Positions 32,450-41,709 of a stretch of 64,000 nt of DNA are shown here, piece after piece (position 1 is the stretch's first letter; every line of letters begins with the position of its first letter). Position numbers and translations under genes: made by a program. The notes under the pieces are model-generated. The model did no database searches. It was not told the origin of the DNA and saw only the letters and a program-made list of their open reading frames with translations. The stretch is from contig NC_089392.1 of assembly GCF_003171515.1 (NCBI RefSeq), positions 620,001-684,000 of the forward strand, read 5' to 3'. Source of the DNA: Pyrenophora tritici-repentis. Its lineage: Eukaryota > Ascomycota > Dothideomycetes > Pleosporales > Pleosporaceae.

Positions 32450-32845
32450 AGAGGGAGACATGTTCAGCACGAGTGAATATCAAACCACAAGGGCCCGGTG
32501 AGAGAAGGAATGGACCGACGCCTCGAGGGATTGAAGGTCAGCTTGGCATGGGTCTCTTCACACAAGGCTGGCATACTTAATGGCGTGGATCACACGCAAG
32601 TTGATGCCTCACATGATTGCAGATGGACTCTACATAATGGTAAAACGAGAAGAAGGAAGGAGCGGTTGCTAAGTAACATGGTCATGGAGGAAAGGGCGTC
32701 TGAGGTCTGGCGCAGGGGTCGTCTTCTCGCTTGTCGGGTGGTCCAAGCTCTTTGCATTCGATGACAGCATCGTTTGTAGCATCTTTTGGCGTGCATATAT
32801 ACAGCGCCCACCAACATCACAGCAATCAATTGCAATTCGGCCAAA
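32450..32845. other. Short intergenic region
   Basis: 396 bp upstream of the NDUFAF3-like gene. No other feature seen. Confidence 0.5.
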
Positions 32846-33609
32846 ATGGAACGAAATCTAATACAGTGCACGAGCTCCCTCAGCAGATGTCTGACCCAAA
32901 TCACATGTCGAAGTGCACGAAAAGTCCGACCTGCAACATTTACGGCCCGACAACAGATACGCTGTGTACACGCCACATGCCCGACTCTTCTCCAGTCCAG
33001 ACCACCCAAATCCCGAGACCGTGGTCCGAAGAGTAATGAGGATACGCAAACCGACTTCGGCGCCCTCGATGTCTTACGCAACACAGTCGCGCCAGCTACA
33101 TCAATCGACGCCTGCACAAGCGATGGTTTCGCACTCAACAACCAGATGCGCATAAGCGGTAGCGGCATCCTCTTGGTAGGCGGCGAAGCATTCCGGTGGC
33201 GACCATGGCTACGAGAAGGAAGGAAAGAGGGAACCATTGCCGAAGGCGGTACAGGTGAGGATACCATGACCGGGAAGCTGTTGAACGCACGGGGACAATG
33301 GGAAGTACGCGAGGGAGCTTGGGGCGTGTTGGAGCTTGTATTTCCGAAGCCTGGTATGTCATGTTCCCAAGCGACGAGCGAGAATGAAGCTGACGATAGC
33401 CTGCGATAGATATTCTCATCATCGGTACGGGACCCCATACAACGCCGATTGCGCCTGCAGTACGGAAATATCTCAACGATTTGGGAATACGGCTTGAGAT
33501 TCAGGATACAAGGAATGCGTCTGCTCAGTTCAATCTGCTTGCGACGGAGCGCGGCGTTGGACAGGTTGCGGCTGCCCTGATACCTATAGGATGGAGAGAA
33601 GGGCGGTGA
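32846..33609 (+). CDS. NDUFAF3-like (DUF498/Mth938 domain) mitochondrial complex I assembly factor
   Basis: Two exons, 32846-33353 and 33410-33609, encode 235 residues. The 56-bp intron 33354-33409 has a GTATGT donor and GATAG acceptor (phase 1) and restores LVFPKPDILIIGTGPHTTP, a hallmark of the family. Other conserved parts are GILLVGGEAFRWRPW near residue 110, RKYLNDLGIRLEIQDTRNA, and FNLLATERGVGQVAAALIP at the end. The first ~60 residues are Arg/Ser/Thr-rich with almost no acidic residues, which fits a mitochondrial targeting sequence. NDUFAF3 acts in early assembly of NADH dehydrogenase. The family link rests on recognised motifs. A 343-codon ORF lies antisense over this gene and could mislead annotation. 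Confidence 0.85.
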
Positions 33610-34360
33610 TGATGATGACATAAGAGGATAGACACTGCTGATAGCCGTTCAGCCTACGACGCCTTCGTATAGCACATGAAATGTGCTCGTGTCTGCAGGG
33701 TTGAACAGCCCGGCATCGAGACAGCAGAAGTGCTGGGTCTCCGGGTTATGGACACCATCACATCAGAGGTCTTTGTGATTGTTTCGGACTACGCGGTCTC
33801 ATCGTCTCATCGTCTCTTGTTTCCCTGAGACATCGGTGAAGACTCATCAATGCGCATATTGAACTAAGTCAGCCCTCGGCTTCTGCGTATTGCGGCGCAC
33901 TTTGCCTGCTATCCGGTACCGATAACCTTATCTCCGCCGCTCTTGAATGCACAGGGATGCTGTTGCCCCGCATATGCATGCCACGCCGCCTACACATAGG
34001 CATGCAGTCCTACCCATTATACTACTGTACAACTCGAACAAATTCTCTGTACTTGTGCCTTCATTACACTTTCGTGGTCTTTCGTCATTTTCGGAGAGTT
34101 CTTGTTCCCAGTGCGATTTGGTGGACAACCCACGTCCCGCGGTGTTCCGTACAAGAGAAAGAGGGGAAGTATCCACACAGAGGCTTGTCGAATTAACGGT
34201 GAACCCGCCTGCTCGGTATTCTGACAGCGCGTGATCGTAACAAGAGACGATATTTTGAAGGCGAGTACCACGTTGTACATTTCCCTAGGTTTCTTGCTCC
34301 TGTTTGCATAATCCTCCTACAACAACCTTTCTTGTCTGTTTTGTACCACCTGCCCACGAC
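33610..34360. other. Intergenic region, no supported gene
   Basis: About 750 bp upstream of the hydroxyacid dehydrogenase gene. Short overlapping ORFs around 33930-34280 on both strands look random. Confidence 0.5.
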
Positions 34361-35489
34361 ATGGCTTCCAATACGCATTCAACAAATGGACATGAAATCG
34401 ACAGCTCAAAACCTACTATCTTACATTTGGGTGAAGATATCCGGTGGAATCACGAATTATACGAGGAATTAAAGAGGGAGTTCAATATTGTGAGGACATA
34501 CTCAATGAACAGATCAGAGTTCAAGAAGGCCTTGGCGGAAAAGCAGTGGGGAGACTTTGTTGGGATGTACCGGCCGTTCTGGAATACAGGTGGAGAGATG
34601 GGTAACTGGAATGAAGAACTTATGTATGGTTCATTACCCCCATTATCACCCAATACCAATAAGTCTGACATCCCTTAGTTCTCTTCTCCCCTCTTCCTGC
34701 AAAATCTACGCTTCAGCTGGCGCAGGCTTCGATTGGGTTGATACTCGTGCCCTCGCTGCCCATGGAACCATATACTGCAACAGTGCCTCTGCATGCACCG
34801 AATCTGTCGCTGACACGGCCATCGTGCTTATTCTATCTTGCTACCGCAACATCACCTGGTCTTTCCTTGCAGCAAGATCTTGCGATCCCCAGGAATTCCG
34901 CAATGCCAACCAGAATATTGCGGCTGTGACACACAATCCGAATGGCAGTACGCTTGGCATTATCGGACTCGGGCGAATCGGTCTTCGAATCGCGCAAAAG
35001 GCGACAAGGGCATTCGAGATGAAGATTGCGTATTATGACGTTATCAGGATGGAGGAGAGAGAGAAAGAGGTGGGGGCTAGGTGGTGCGCTACACTGGGTG
35101 AACTTTTGTCTACTTCTGATTGTGTGCTTGTGGCTACACCGTTTGAAGGTGAGACACTGCTTTCGACGGAGCAGTTTGGGAAGTTCAAAAAGGGCGCGAG
35201 TCTTGTCAATATTGCGAGGGGGAAGCTGATTGACGAAAACGCGCTGGTTGAGGCCATGGACAAGGGCATTGTGGCTGCAGCGGGCTTGGATGTTCACGCG
35301 GATGAACCAAATGTGAATCCCAAGTTGGCCAAGAGAAGCAATGTCATGGTCTTGAGTCATACGGCGGGCGCGAGTGTAGAAAGTCATGTAGGGTTTGAGA
35401 GGTTGGGTATGGAGAACTTGCTGGGTTGGAAGAGGGAGGGTCGTAGAGGATGTGTCAGCGCAGTGAACTTGCAGTGGCTGAAGGAGTAG
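34361..35489 (+). CDS. D-isomer-specific 2-hydroxyacid dehydrogenase
   Basis: Two exons, 34361-34623 and 34679-35489, encode 357 residues. The 55-bp intron 34624-34678 has a GTATGG donor and CTTAG acceptor (phase 2), giving EELISLLPSSCKIYASAGAG. It has the standard layout. A substrate-binding half contains GAGFDWVDTRALAAHGTIYC and ACTESVADTAIVLIL. A Rossmann NAD(P) motif GLGRIG lies at 184-189, followed by VNIARGKLIDENALVEAM (catalytic Arg), GLDVHADEP (Glu) and LSHTAG (the catalytic His). Enzymes of this class reduce 2-keto acids such as glyoxylate, hydroxypyruvate or 2-ketoisocaproate to D-hydroxy acids. The exact substrate cannot be inferred. No targeting signal is visible, so it is probably cytosolic. 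Confidence 0.93.
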
Positions 35490-35947
35490 CCAAAGTCTTC
35501 TCATAGTGGGGTAGAAGAAATGCACAAGGTTAAGCTTTATATTATGAAACTCTACCAAAGAAACAGTGTGGGTATCTTAAACGTAACAAAATCACAGCTG
35601 GTACGGTCCTTAATAAGGGTCCGCCAAGTTCGTAAAACCAGATTTCAGATCACGTATACTGATATGGACCACAAGGTGAAGCTGTGGTTTCTTGTTTCCC
35701 TATTTGCACACAGCCTATCATCCCTGACTGTCGCTCGACTATTGCGTGCAACTGTCCGTGCTTCCGCGTTTGCCTCATACGCCACCCACTTCCATGTCGC
35801 GGTAGCAAACCACAGCTGCATTTCACCCCCACACTGTTTGGTTCTATTGTCCTATGCACCATTGGCAATTGGTTTGCTACAACGTAAGTGGGTTGTCCTA
35901 GCTTATACGTGCGCGGATTTATAGTCTTCAATCGGTTGGTTCCCAAC
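35490..35947. other. Short intergenic region
   Basis: About 460 bp. Short ORFs only; nothing recognised. Confidence 0.5.
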
Positions 35948-36892
35948 ATGTCAGCTATTCTTTCACTGCTCATTCACCTATTTGCTCAAAGTTACAAGAC
36001 CATGTTTGACTATGGTATACGATGGGCATTTAGCCCGCGCCCGCCGATTCATGACGAAGAAGCTGTCACGGATACCACGCCACTTCTCCGAGCAGAAGGG
36101 TCCGACCGCACCGAGGCACCTGCATTTGCCGGCAAAGACGATACAGGCAGTCACCCCCGAACCGCGCACATTGATCGCACAGAAGCCGTCGCTGATTCAA
36201 CGCCACCTGCAAAGACACCATCACATCAAACAACCTTGGCTGAGATAGACTTGCCAAGTATCCCTACTCTATCGCTTGCCAGAAATATACCTCACAAACG
36301 GTCTGTCTTTGAATCTTTCAGGGAAAGCAAGATGTTTCTCAATTGGCAGTTGTCGAATACAACATTCCCCAAAGCAGAAGACAGCATTCCCGATATGCGG
36401 GTGATATCAATACTTGCGCCCATCAAGAAGGACCTCAACAGGCTGAAGGCGCTGACGCCCAAGAGCCTACCGCCACCCAATCCACATGTACGAACACGGT
36501 GTTACGCCCAGAGTCTCAAGCATAGATTGCTACCGGTCGGCCAGTTCATTGTCGATATCTTGGATCAGGTTGCCGAGGACGAGCGAGGCGCCCTGGAATT
36601 AGGCTTGTGCCGCTATATCGCCATTAATTTCTGGCCTTTGCCCGCCAACGAATATACCCACTTGAAGATACACGAGATGTACCATAACGTTTTGTACTTG
36701 AGCAGAAAACCGGCAGCTACAAGCCCAATGTCCGAAACATCGGTTGGGAATCCCTCGGAAGAGCAGTTGTCCGACAAATGGGTTGGGAGTCTTTTGGAAG
36801 AGCAGTTGGCGCTACCCATAACCAGCTCGATACCCATAAATGACCGGCCAAGTCAAGATACAATCATGTCGGACCCGGAACCCAGCGAATAG
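35948..36892 (+). CDS. Hypothetical protein with a possible CHD C-terminal helical (DUF4208-like) domain; may be the 5' part of a longer gene
   Basis: ORF of 314 residues from the ATG at 35948. In-frame Mets at 35888 and 36003 are alternatives, and the true start is uncertain. The first half is disordered and acidic/Pro/Thr-rich. The second half contains MRVISILAPIKKDLNRLKAL, LLPVGQFIVDILDQVAEDER and LELGLCRYIAINFWPLPAN, ending near KIHEMYHNVLYLSRK. This pattern of three helices with I-APIKK-L-RLK ... GQFI ... IAINFWP resembles the helical C-terminal domain of CHD1-type remodelers (DUF4208/CHCT), which also occurs as stand-alone proteins. The match is from memory and tentative. The ORF ends at TAG 36890-36892, but the same frame continues without another stop for 300 codons into the next feature. 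Confidence 0.55.
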   Translation: MSAILSLLIHLFAQSYKTMFDYGIRWAFSPRPPIHDEEAVTDTTPLLRAEGSDRTEAPAFAGKDDTGSHPRTAHIDRTEAVADSTPPAKTPSHQTTLAEIDLPSIPTLSLARNIPHKRSVFESFRESKMFLNWQLSNTTFPKAEDSIPDMRVISILAPIKKDLNRLKALTPKSLPPPNPHVRTRCYAQSLKHRLLPVGQFIVDILDQVAEDERGALELGLCRYIAINFWPLPANEYTHLKIHEMYHNVLYLSRKPAATSPMSETSVGNPSEEQLSDKWVGSLLEEQLALPITSSIPINDRPSQDTIMSDPEPSE

Positions 36893-36958
36893 AATAACTC
36901 GGGAGAGCAACCACTGGATTCCTCTGGCGACTGTCGGCGCACAGAAAATCCTCATAGC

Positions 36959-37792
36959 ATGGCCGGTGGGGACATTCCGACATCATCAGCCGATATCTAC
37001 AAACTCTCACTACTAGCTGATGTATGCGAAGACAGCCGATGCAACACCCTTCTGTCCATAAACGAACACTCAGAGCGAGATTACAGCCTTGCATCCATAA
37101 ACAAATCCCTACCAAAAGCTACCGTTGCTCAACCACCATCTAATCGGCATAATACCCTTCCGCCCATAAACAAGAACCCAGAGGGAGATTATAGCCTTAT
37201 ATCCATAAGCAAAATTCTGGCAACGCCCAGCGTTAGTCGACCACCATCTTTGTCAAAGCGAAACTCCAGCCTGCCATCCATAAACGAACTCGTAACACCC
37301 ACCGTTATGGGACCACCACCTCGACCAAACCGAAACTCTAGCCTCCCATCTATCGACAAACTCTTAACAACACCCACAGTCATGGGATCACTATCTCAAT
37401 CAAACCGAACCCCCAGCCTTCCATCCATAAAGGAGATCCTAAGCGGTAGTCGACCACCATCTCCACCACACTTGAGCTACCCATCCATGAAAGAGCCCCC
37501 AGCAACACACACCGTCAGTCGCACACCCTCTCCGCCAGATCTAATGGACGAAGACCTGTACAACTCACTGATCGCCGAAGGGTTTGAGGTAGAAAGAGAT
37601 ATGAGGCATTACGGGGAGTTGATACCGACCAAGCCATACGTGAGCAGCAAGGAGATTGTAGATTCCATCCTCTCCGTACAAGATAGGCGAAGAGACACTG
37701 AGATGCTATCAAAGCTACCAAAACTTAAGCTCCGGTTTGAGCCCGATCCTCGGGAAAGTGACCCAGACTTGGATCCAGATGAGTCTTATTAG
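36959..37792 (+). CDS. Repeat-rich hypothetical protein, possibly the 3' part of the preceding gene
   Basis: ORF of 277 residues in the same frame as the 35948-36892 ORF and separated from it by a single TAG. Residues ~30-180 are built of imperfect repeats centred on SLPSI: LLSINEH, SLASINKSL, TLPPINKN, SLISISKIL, SLPSINELVTPTVMGPPP, SLPSIDKLLTTPTVMG, SLPSIKEIL, SYPSMKE. The C-terminal ~90 residues look different, with LYNSLIAEGFEVERDMRHYG, SSKEIVDSILSVQDRRRD and an acidic end (DPDLDPDESY). No domain is recognised. It could be an independent gene starting at 36959, the downstream half of one gene broken by a nonsense mutation, or an exon joined by an intron. A frame-preserving candidate intron is GTCAAG at 36852 to ACAG at 36944. 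Confidence 0.5.
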   Translation: MAGGDIPTSSADIYKLSLLADVCEDSRCNTLLSINEHSERDYSLASINKSLPKATVAQPPSNRHNTLPPINKNPEGDYSLISISKILATPSVSRPPSLSKRNSSLPSINELVTPTVMGPPPRPNRNSSLPSIDKLLTTPTVMGSLSQSNRTPSLPSIKEILSGSRPPSPPHLSYPSMKEPPATHTVSRTPSPPDLMDEDLYNSLIAEGFEVERDMRHYGELIPTKPYVSSKEIVDSILSVQDRRRDTEMLSKLPKLKLRFEPDPRESDPDLDPDESY

Positions 37793-38197
37793 GTTGAATA
37801 ATAAGGGCGTTCAAGAAAGACGGAGGGAGAGGTTAAGAAAAAGGTCCGACCATTGAGAAGTGGCATGCGGGGTTCGATCTATCTCTTGTGGGACTGGGAT
37901 GCCTTATGTAGCACAGCCAAACCGGGTGCCTTACATGTTCTAGCCCAAAGATAGGACGAGCAGCGGACCAATTAACGTGAGTTGTTAGTTTACACTGCAG
38001 ATGATTGGGACAAAGTTTCCTAGCCCATGTCCGCTGTTGAAGGTACTTAACCGAGATATGGATTTAAGAGTCTACTCCGAGTCCGACGCACACATACCGT
38101 AGGTATTATTAAGCTTACATTCCCTCACTACAAATTCATCAACAAACAGATAACAGAATCAACGCCTTCATTCTCACGCCCATCCAATTACAAAATC
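37793..38197. other. Short intergenic region
   Basis: About 400 bp upstream of the beta-lactamase-like gene. Nothing recognised. Confidence 0.5.
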
Positions 38198-39382
38198 ATG
38201 GCCCAAGTTCAAGGAACAACCTCACCCCGCTTCGCCAAAGTGCACTCCCTCTTTCAATCCTTCCTCGACTCCGGCAGCGAACTAGGCGCCTCCATCTGCG
38301 TCAACATCGACGGCACCGACGTGGTTGACCTCTGGGGCGGCTACGCCGACGCTGCGCGAAGCCAACGCTGGGAAAAAGACACGATAACATGCGTGTGGTC
38401 GTCGTCGAAAACCATCACCGCCCTGGCGACTCTCGTATGCATTGACCGCGGGCTCCTCGACCCCACTGAAAAGGTGGTGAAATACTGGCCCGAGTTCGGC
38501 GTCAATGGCAAGCAAAACGTAGAGGTGCGGCACTTGCTGAGTCATGCGGCGGGGCTTAGCGGGTGGCAGGAGGCTGTCACCGTAGAGGATATATGTAACC
38601 TGGAGAAGGCCACAAAGCTACTTGAGCAGCAGGCTCCGTGGTGGGAACCTGGTTCTGCGATGGGTTATCATGCCATGACCATGGGCCACCTGCTTGCCGA
38701 ACTTGTCCGTCGCGTTACCGGTGTCCCATTTCAGGACTTTGTCTTAAAGGAACTGGCAGGTCCGCTCAACGCCGACTTTCGATATGGAGTCAAGAAAGAG
38801 GATTTGGGCCGTGTGGCACAGATTATTCCTCCCCCGCCGCTAAAGCCGGAGGAGGTGCCGGAGATATTCAAGGATCCGAGTAGTCTCGGGTTCAGGACTT
38901 TGGCTATCAACCCGGGTATGAATGCGGAGGATGCTAATGGCGAACTCTGGCGTATCTCCGTCGTTCCGGCTGCAAATGGGTTTAGTAACGCGAGGGGGCT
39001 TGTTCGTCTGCTCTCACCGCTGTCGCTTCAGGACGAGTCTGTCCTTTCGCAGAAGACGGCTGAGAAGATCTTCGTCATGCAGCAACAAGGTAATGACATT
39101 GTCATGGGTGCGCCGGTCAAGTTTGGTCTGGGCTTTGGGCTGTCGGCTCCGGAAACGATATTCGAGAATCTGCCAGAGGGTAGAGTGGCGAGTTGGGGTG
39201 GCTGGGGAGGCAGTCAAGTTATTGTCGATTTGGAGAATCAGATGACCATTTCATATGTCATGAACAAGATGGAGAATGCAGGCATGGGGCAGATAAGAGA
39301 AGAAGGAGAGAAGAGGGGTATGGGGAATCAGAGGACAAATGCTTTTGTCAAGGCTATCTACGAAGCTTTGGAGGCTAAGTAG
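38198..39382 (+). CDS. Beta-lactamase-fold serine hydrolase (class C/EstB-like)
   Basis: Intronless ORF of 394 residues. It contains LWGGYADAARSQRWEKDTIT and VWSSSKTITALATL. The latter holds the SxxK motif (Ser68, Lys71) that forms the active site of the penicillin-binding/beta-lactamase superfamily. Then follow VEVRHLLSHAAGLSGW and WWEPGSAMGYHAMTMGHLLAEL, where the conserved Tyr of the YxN/YxS position lies. Near the end, VASWGGWGGSQVIVDLENQM marks the third conserved Gly/Trp region. In fungi such proteins are esterases, transesterases (LovD-like) or D-aminopeptidase-like enzymes rather than antibiotic-resistance factors. No signal peptide is seen, so it is cytosolic. The substrate is unknown. 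It is convergent with the GH43-like gene, about 216 bp apart. Confidence 0.9.
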   Translation: MAQVQGTTSPRFAKVHSLFQSFLDSGSELGASICVNIDGTDVVDLWGGYADAARSQRWEKDTITCVWSSSKTITALATLVCIDRGLLDPTEKVVKYWPEFGVNGKQNVEVRHLLSHAAGLSGWQEAVTVEDICNLEKATKLLEQQAPWWEPGSAMGYHAMTMGHLLAELVRRVTGVPFQDFVLKELAGPLNADFRYGVKKEDLGRVAQIIPPPPLKPEEVPEIFKDPSSLGFRTLAINPGMNAEDANGELWRISVVPAANGFSNARGLVRLLSPLSLQDESVLSQKTAEKIFVMQQQGNDIVMGAPVKFGLGFGLSAPETIFENLPEGRVASWGGWGGSQVIVDLENQMTISYVMNKMENAGMGQIREEGEKRGMGNQRTNAFVKAIYEALEAK

Positions 39383-39598
39383 AGATATGGGTGGTTATGG
39401 ATTGATATATGTTGCAAGTATAAACAAGTAACACGCAGAGAAACATGTTCACTGGCACTGACAACGCCCTGTTTCTCAAGACAGCAATCATGTGCAGACA
39501 GTACCTTTGCCCCACAAGAAACTACGCGTATTGAGCCCTGTACCAGCCACTCAGCATGCCATCTTCACTTGTGCAGACCCAAGCCCTGCTTGCAAACC

Positions 39599-40822
39599 CT
39601 ACTTGAGGAATTTGCTAATGAGACCCTTTCCTCCCTTTACCAAGTTCTTCACCTCTCTCTTCAGATCCTCAGTCGCGTTTCCACTTCCACCATGGTGTCC
39701 CCCAGACTGACCAGGTTCCAAGAACGTACCACCCCCACCACCTGCACCTCCACAGTGTCCCTGGCCTCCGCAGGCGCCTCCCGGGCAACCTTGGATGAAA
39801 TGCTCAACCTCACCACAGCACCTTCCGCATTCACCAGAGCCCATGAAAGGTCCGCCATGGCCCCATCCCACACGCATGAGGCGGGCCTTGCGGCCTTCCC
39901 AACCTGTCTTTGCATCCGTGGCATGGAACACACCCCACACTTCTGGACCACCGGGCCCATTTACTAGGACAAAGTTGCCGTGGCCAGGACCGTAGGGCGG
40001 AGAATCGTCGCGAGCAGCTTGGAGAAGGGGCATGTTGGATTTGCACCACGAGTGAGGATCCAGAGGGTGACCACCGGTGTAATAAAGGATGTTCATCTTG
40101 TACTCATGTGTCCAGCTTCCAGCGCAGCTATACACGATGCCCATCCAGCGACCATCTGGTGAGCATAGGAACTGTGGGCCTTCATTGATGCCACTGGTAC
40201 CTGAGAATTCGAATTGGAGGTCGGGCGTGCTGATGCGGATCGGTCGACCTGTACACTCTGTCGGTGAAGTCATTTCGATGATGTAGATCTCTTGACGCGA
40301 TTCGTCGGCGTTGGTACCGAACGGCCAGCCAGAGTAGACAAAAAGCATGGAACCACCCAATGTGATGACAGTGCCGTCAATCGCCCATTGGTCTTCAGGC
40401 AGCCCACCCATACGGCCGAAGAAGTTCCATTTACTAGGTTCGAGAGGGTCTTCGTCTGCGGGTGGTCCAGCGAGGACGTACATACGATGCGACTTGTTTC
40501 CGTGCTTGGGGTCGTCTGCCGCGAAGTAGACATACCAGCGGCCGTGAATGGAATGAAGTTCCGGGGCCCAGAGATCGGCCGAGTAGGGTTGGTCCGGTGG
40601 AGGACGCCAGATGACGTTCTTCTTGCACTTCTTCTCAAAGTCGAGGAGTGAATCTGCCGACCAAATCTCAATGTGTCCACCGCAGGTGAAAGTCATGTAG
40701 TATGTGCCTTTGTCCCATAGCACATATGGATCAGCGCAACTGCTGTCGGTGATTGTGAGGATAGAGTCGTGGTATACTGGCCGCTGTTGCGTGGGCCACG
40801 CTGGGGTCATTTGGTGTGCCAT
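39599..40822 (-). CDS. GH43-like five-bladed beta-propeller enzyme with Gly/Cys-rich tail
   Basis: Intronless ORF of 407 residues. The five-bladed propeller signatures are present: SSCADPYVLWDKGTYYM (candidate catalytic base Asp31), SADLWAPELHSIHGRWYVYF, DQWAIDGTVITL (Asp149, the pKa-modulating Asp) and SGINEGPQFL (Glu214, the candidate acid). These three positions match the GH43 catalytic triad known for arabinanases and beta-xylosidases. There is no N-terminal signal peptide, so it may be intracellular or exported unconventionally. Residues ~322-381 form an unusual Gly/Cys-rich tail (GECGRCCGEV, GCPGGACGGQGHCGGAG). It is followed by a basic amphipathic helix (ATEDLKREVKNLVKGGKGLI). The substrate is uncertain; arabinan or related side chains are likely for the family. 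Confidence 0.82.
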   Translation of the reverse strand: MAHQMTPAWPTQQRPVYHDSILTITDSSCADPYVLWDKGTYYMTFTCGGHIEIWSADSLLDFEKKCKKNVIWRPPPDQPYSADLWAPELHSIHGRWYVYFAADDPKHGNKSHRMYVLAGPPADEDPLEPSKWNFFGRMGGLPEDQWAIDGTVITLGGSMLFVYSGWPFGTNADESRQEIYIIEMTSPTECTGRPIRISTPDLQFEFSGTSGINEGPQFLCSPDGRWMGIVYSCAGSWTHEYKMNILYYTGGHPLDPHSWCKSNMPLLQAARDDSPPYGPGHGNFVLVNGPGGPEVWGVFHATDAKTGWEGRKARLMRVGWGHGGPFMGSGECGRCCGEVEHFIQGCPGGACGGQGHCGGAGGGGGTFLEPGQSGGHHGGSGNATEDLKREVKNLVKGGKGLISKFLK

Positions 40823-41709
40823 TATGAAGCCGAGTGATGACCTGTCAACTGTGACTTGGACTGCGGAGAGGTTAGTATTAGTACAACGAAGTTATGACTG
40901 CGCATGTGATGGCAGCCCCATTGGGCGCACACGCGTACCAGCTGTGTGGTGACGTCATTGTTTGACCGGAATTGCTTGGAACTACAAACTTCGGTCGTTT
41001 GGGGCTGAAGCAGACGGGTCAGGAGGGCAGGTGCGTCCAGGGGCGGCCAGAATTAACGACTGATATTTGGCGCGGATGCCGAGGCGGGGAGGCAAGCCCA
41101 CGTGGCGCTGTGGCTGTGCGAGCAGATTACGAGACGCAAGCCACACCCCTACAAAAGCATGTTTGCGCACACGGGCATATAACGAAGTCAACTGCATCGT
41201 TCATGATGTGACTACGTGATCGAGAGTATTAGACCGCACTAACTTTCCCTTGCGGGACTCCGATCTGGCCGATTCCGCTACATTACAATACCACCGCCGC
41301 CCTCCATCATAGTGCCTCATCCCTCAATCCAAGTAGTTCCATTATTTCCAAAGACGACTATATCCTATGCCAAGATCTATGCCCCATAACCAAACAATAG
41401 CCTGCGAGGCAACTGCTACCATCATAAATATAGATAATAGCTAGAGAGATTATCCTAATCATCGCGTGTTCGTGAACCTGTAGCAGGCCAAGAAGTAGGT
41501 ATCCGGGAATCAGCGCAGCAAACAACAATAAATAAAAGCGCTGTAAAAACGAGCAAGAAGAGCACCGCTCGCTGGGATATCGACTGTCGGGACAAAAAGG
41601 AGACAGTAACTCCAATGTCGATGCAATCGACGTGGAAGAAAAGGTCGCTGTAAAGACTCAAGATATAAGTGCGTTAAACGTTGCATCGCTATGCATGTGT
41701 TGGCTGACA
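40823..41709. other. Intergenic region, no supported gene
   Basis: About 890 bp between the GH43-like gene start and the 3' end of the Spa2 gene. Short ORFs only. Confidence 0.5.

Noticed and set aside
32590..33621. 343-codon ORF on the minus strand
   Set aside because: It lies antisense to the NDUFAF3-like gene, is Arg/Ser/Cys-rich without any domain, and arises from the codon structure of the real gene.
36852..36944. 93-bp intron removing the TAG between the two ORFs
   Set aside because: The donor GTCAAG is weak and no good branch site is visible, so it is offered only as an alternative and not used in the annotation.
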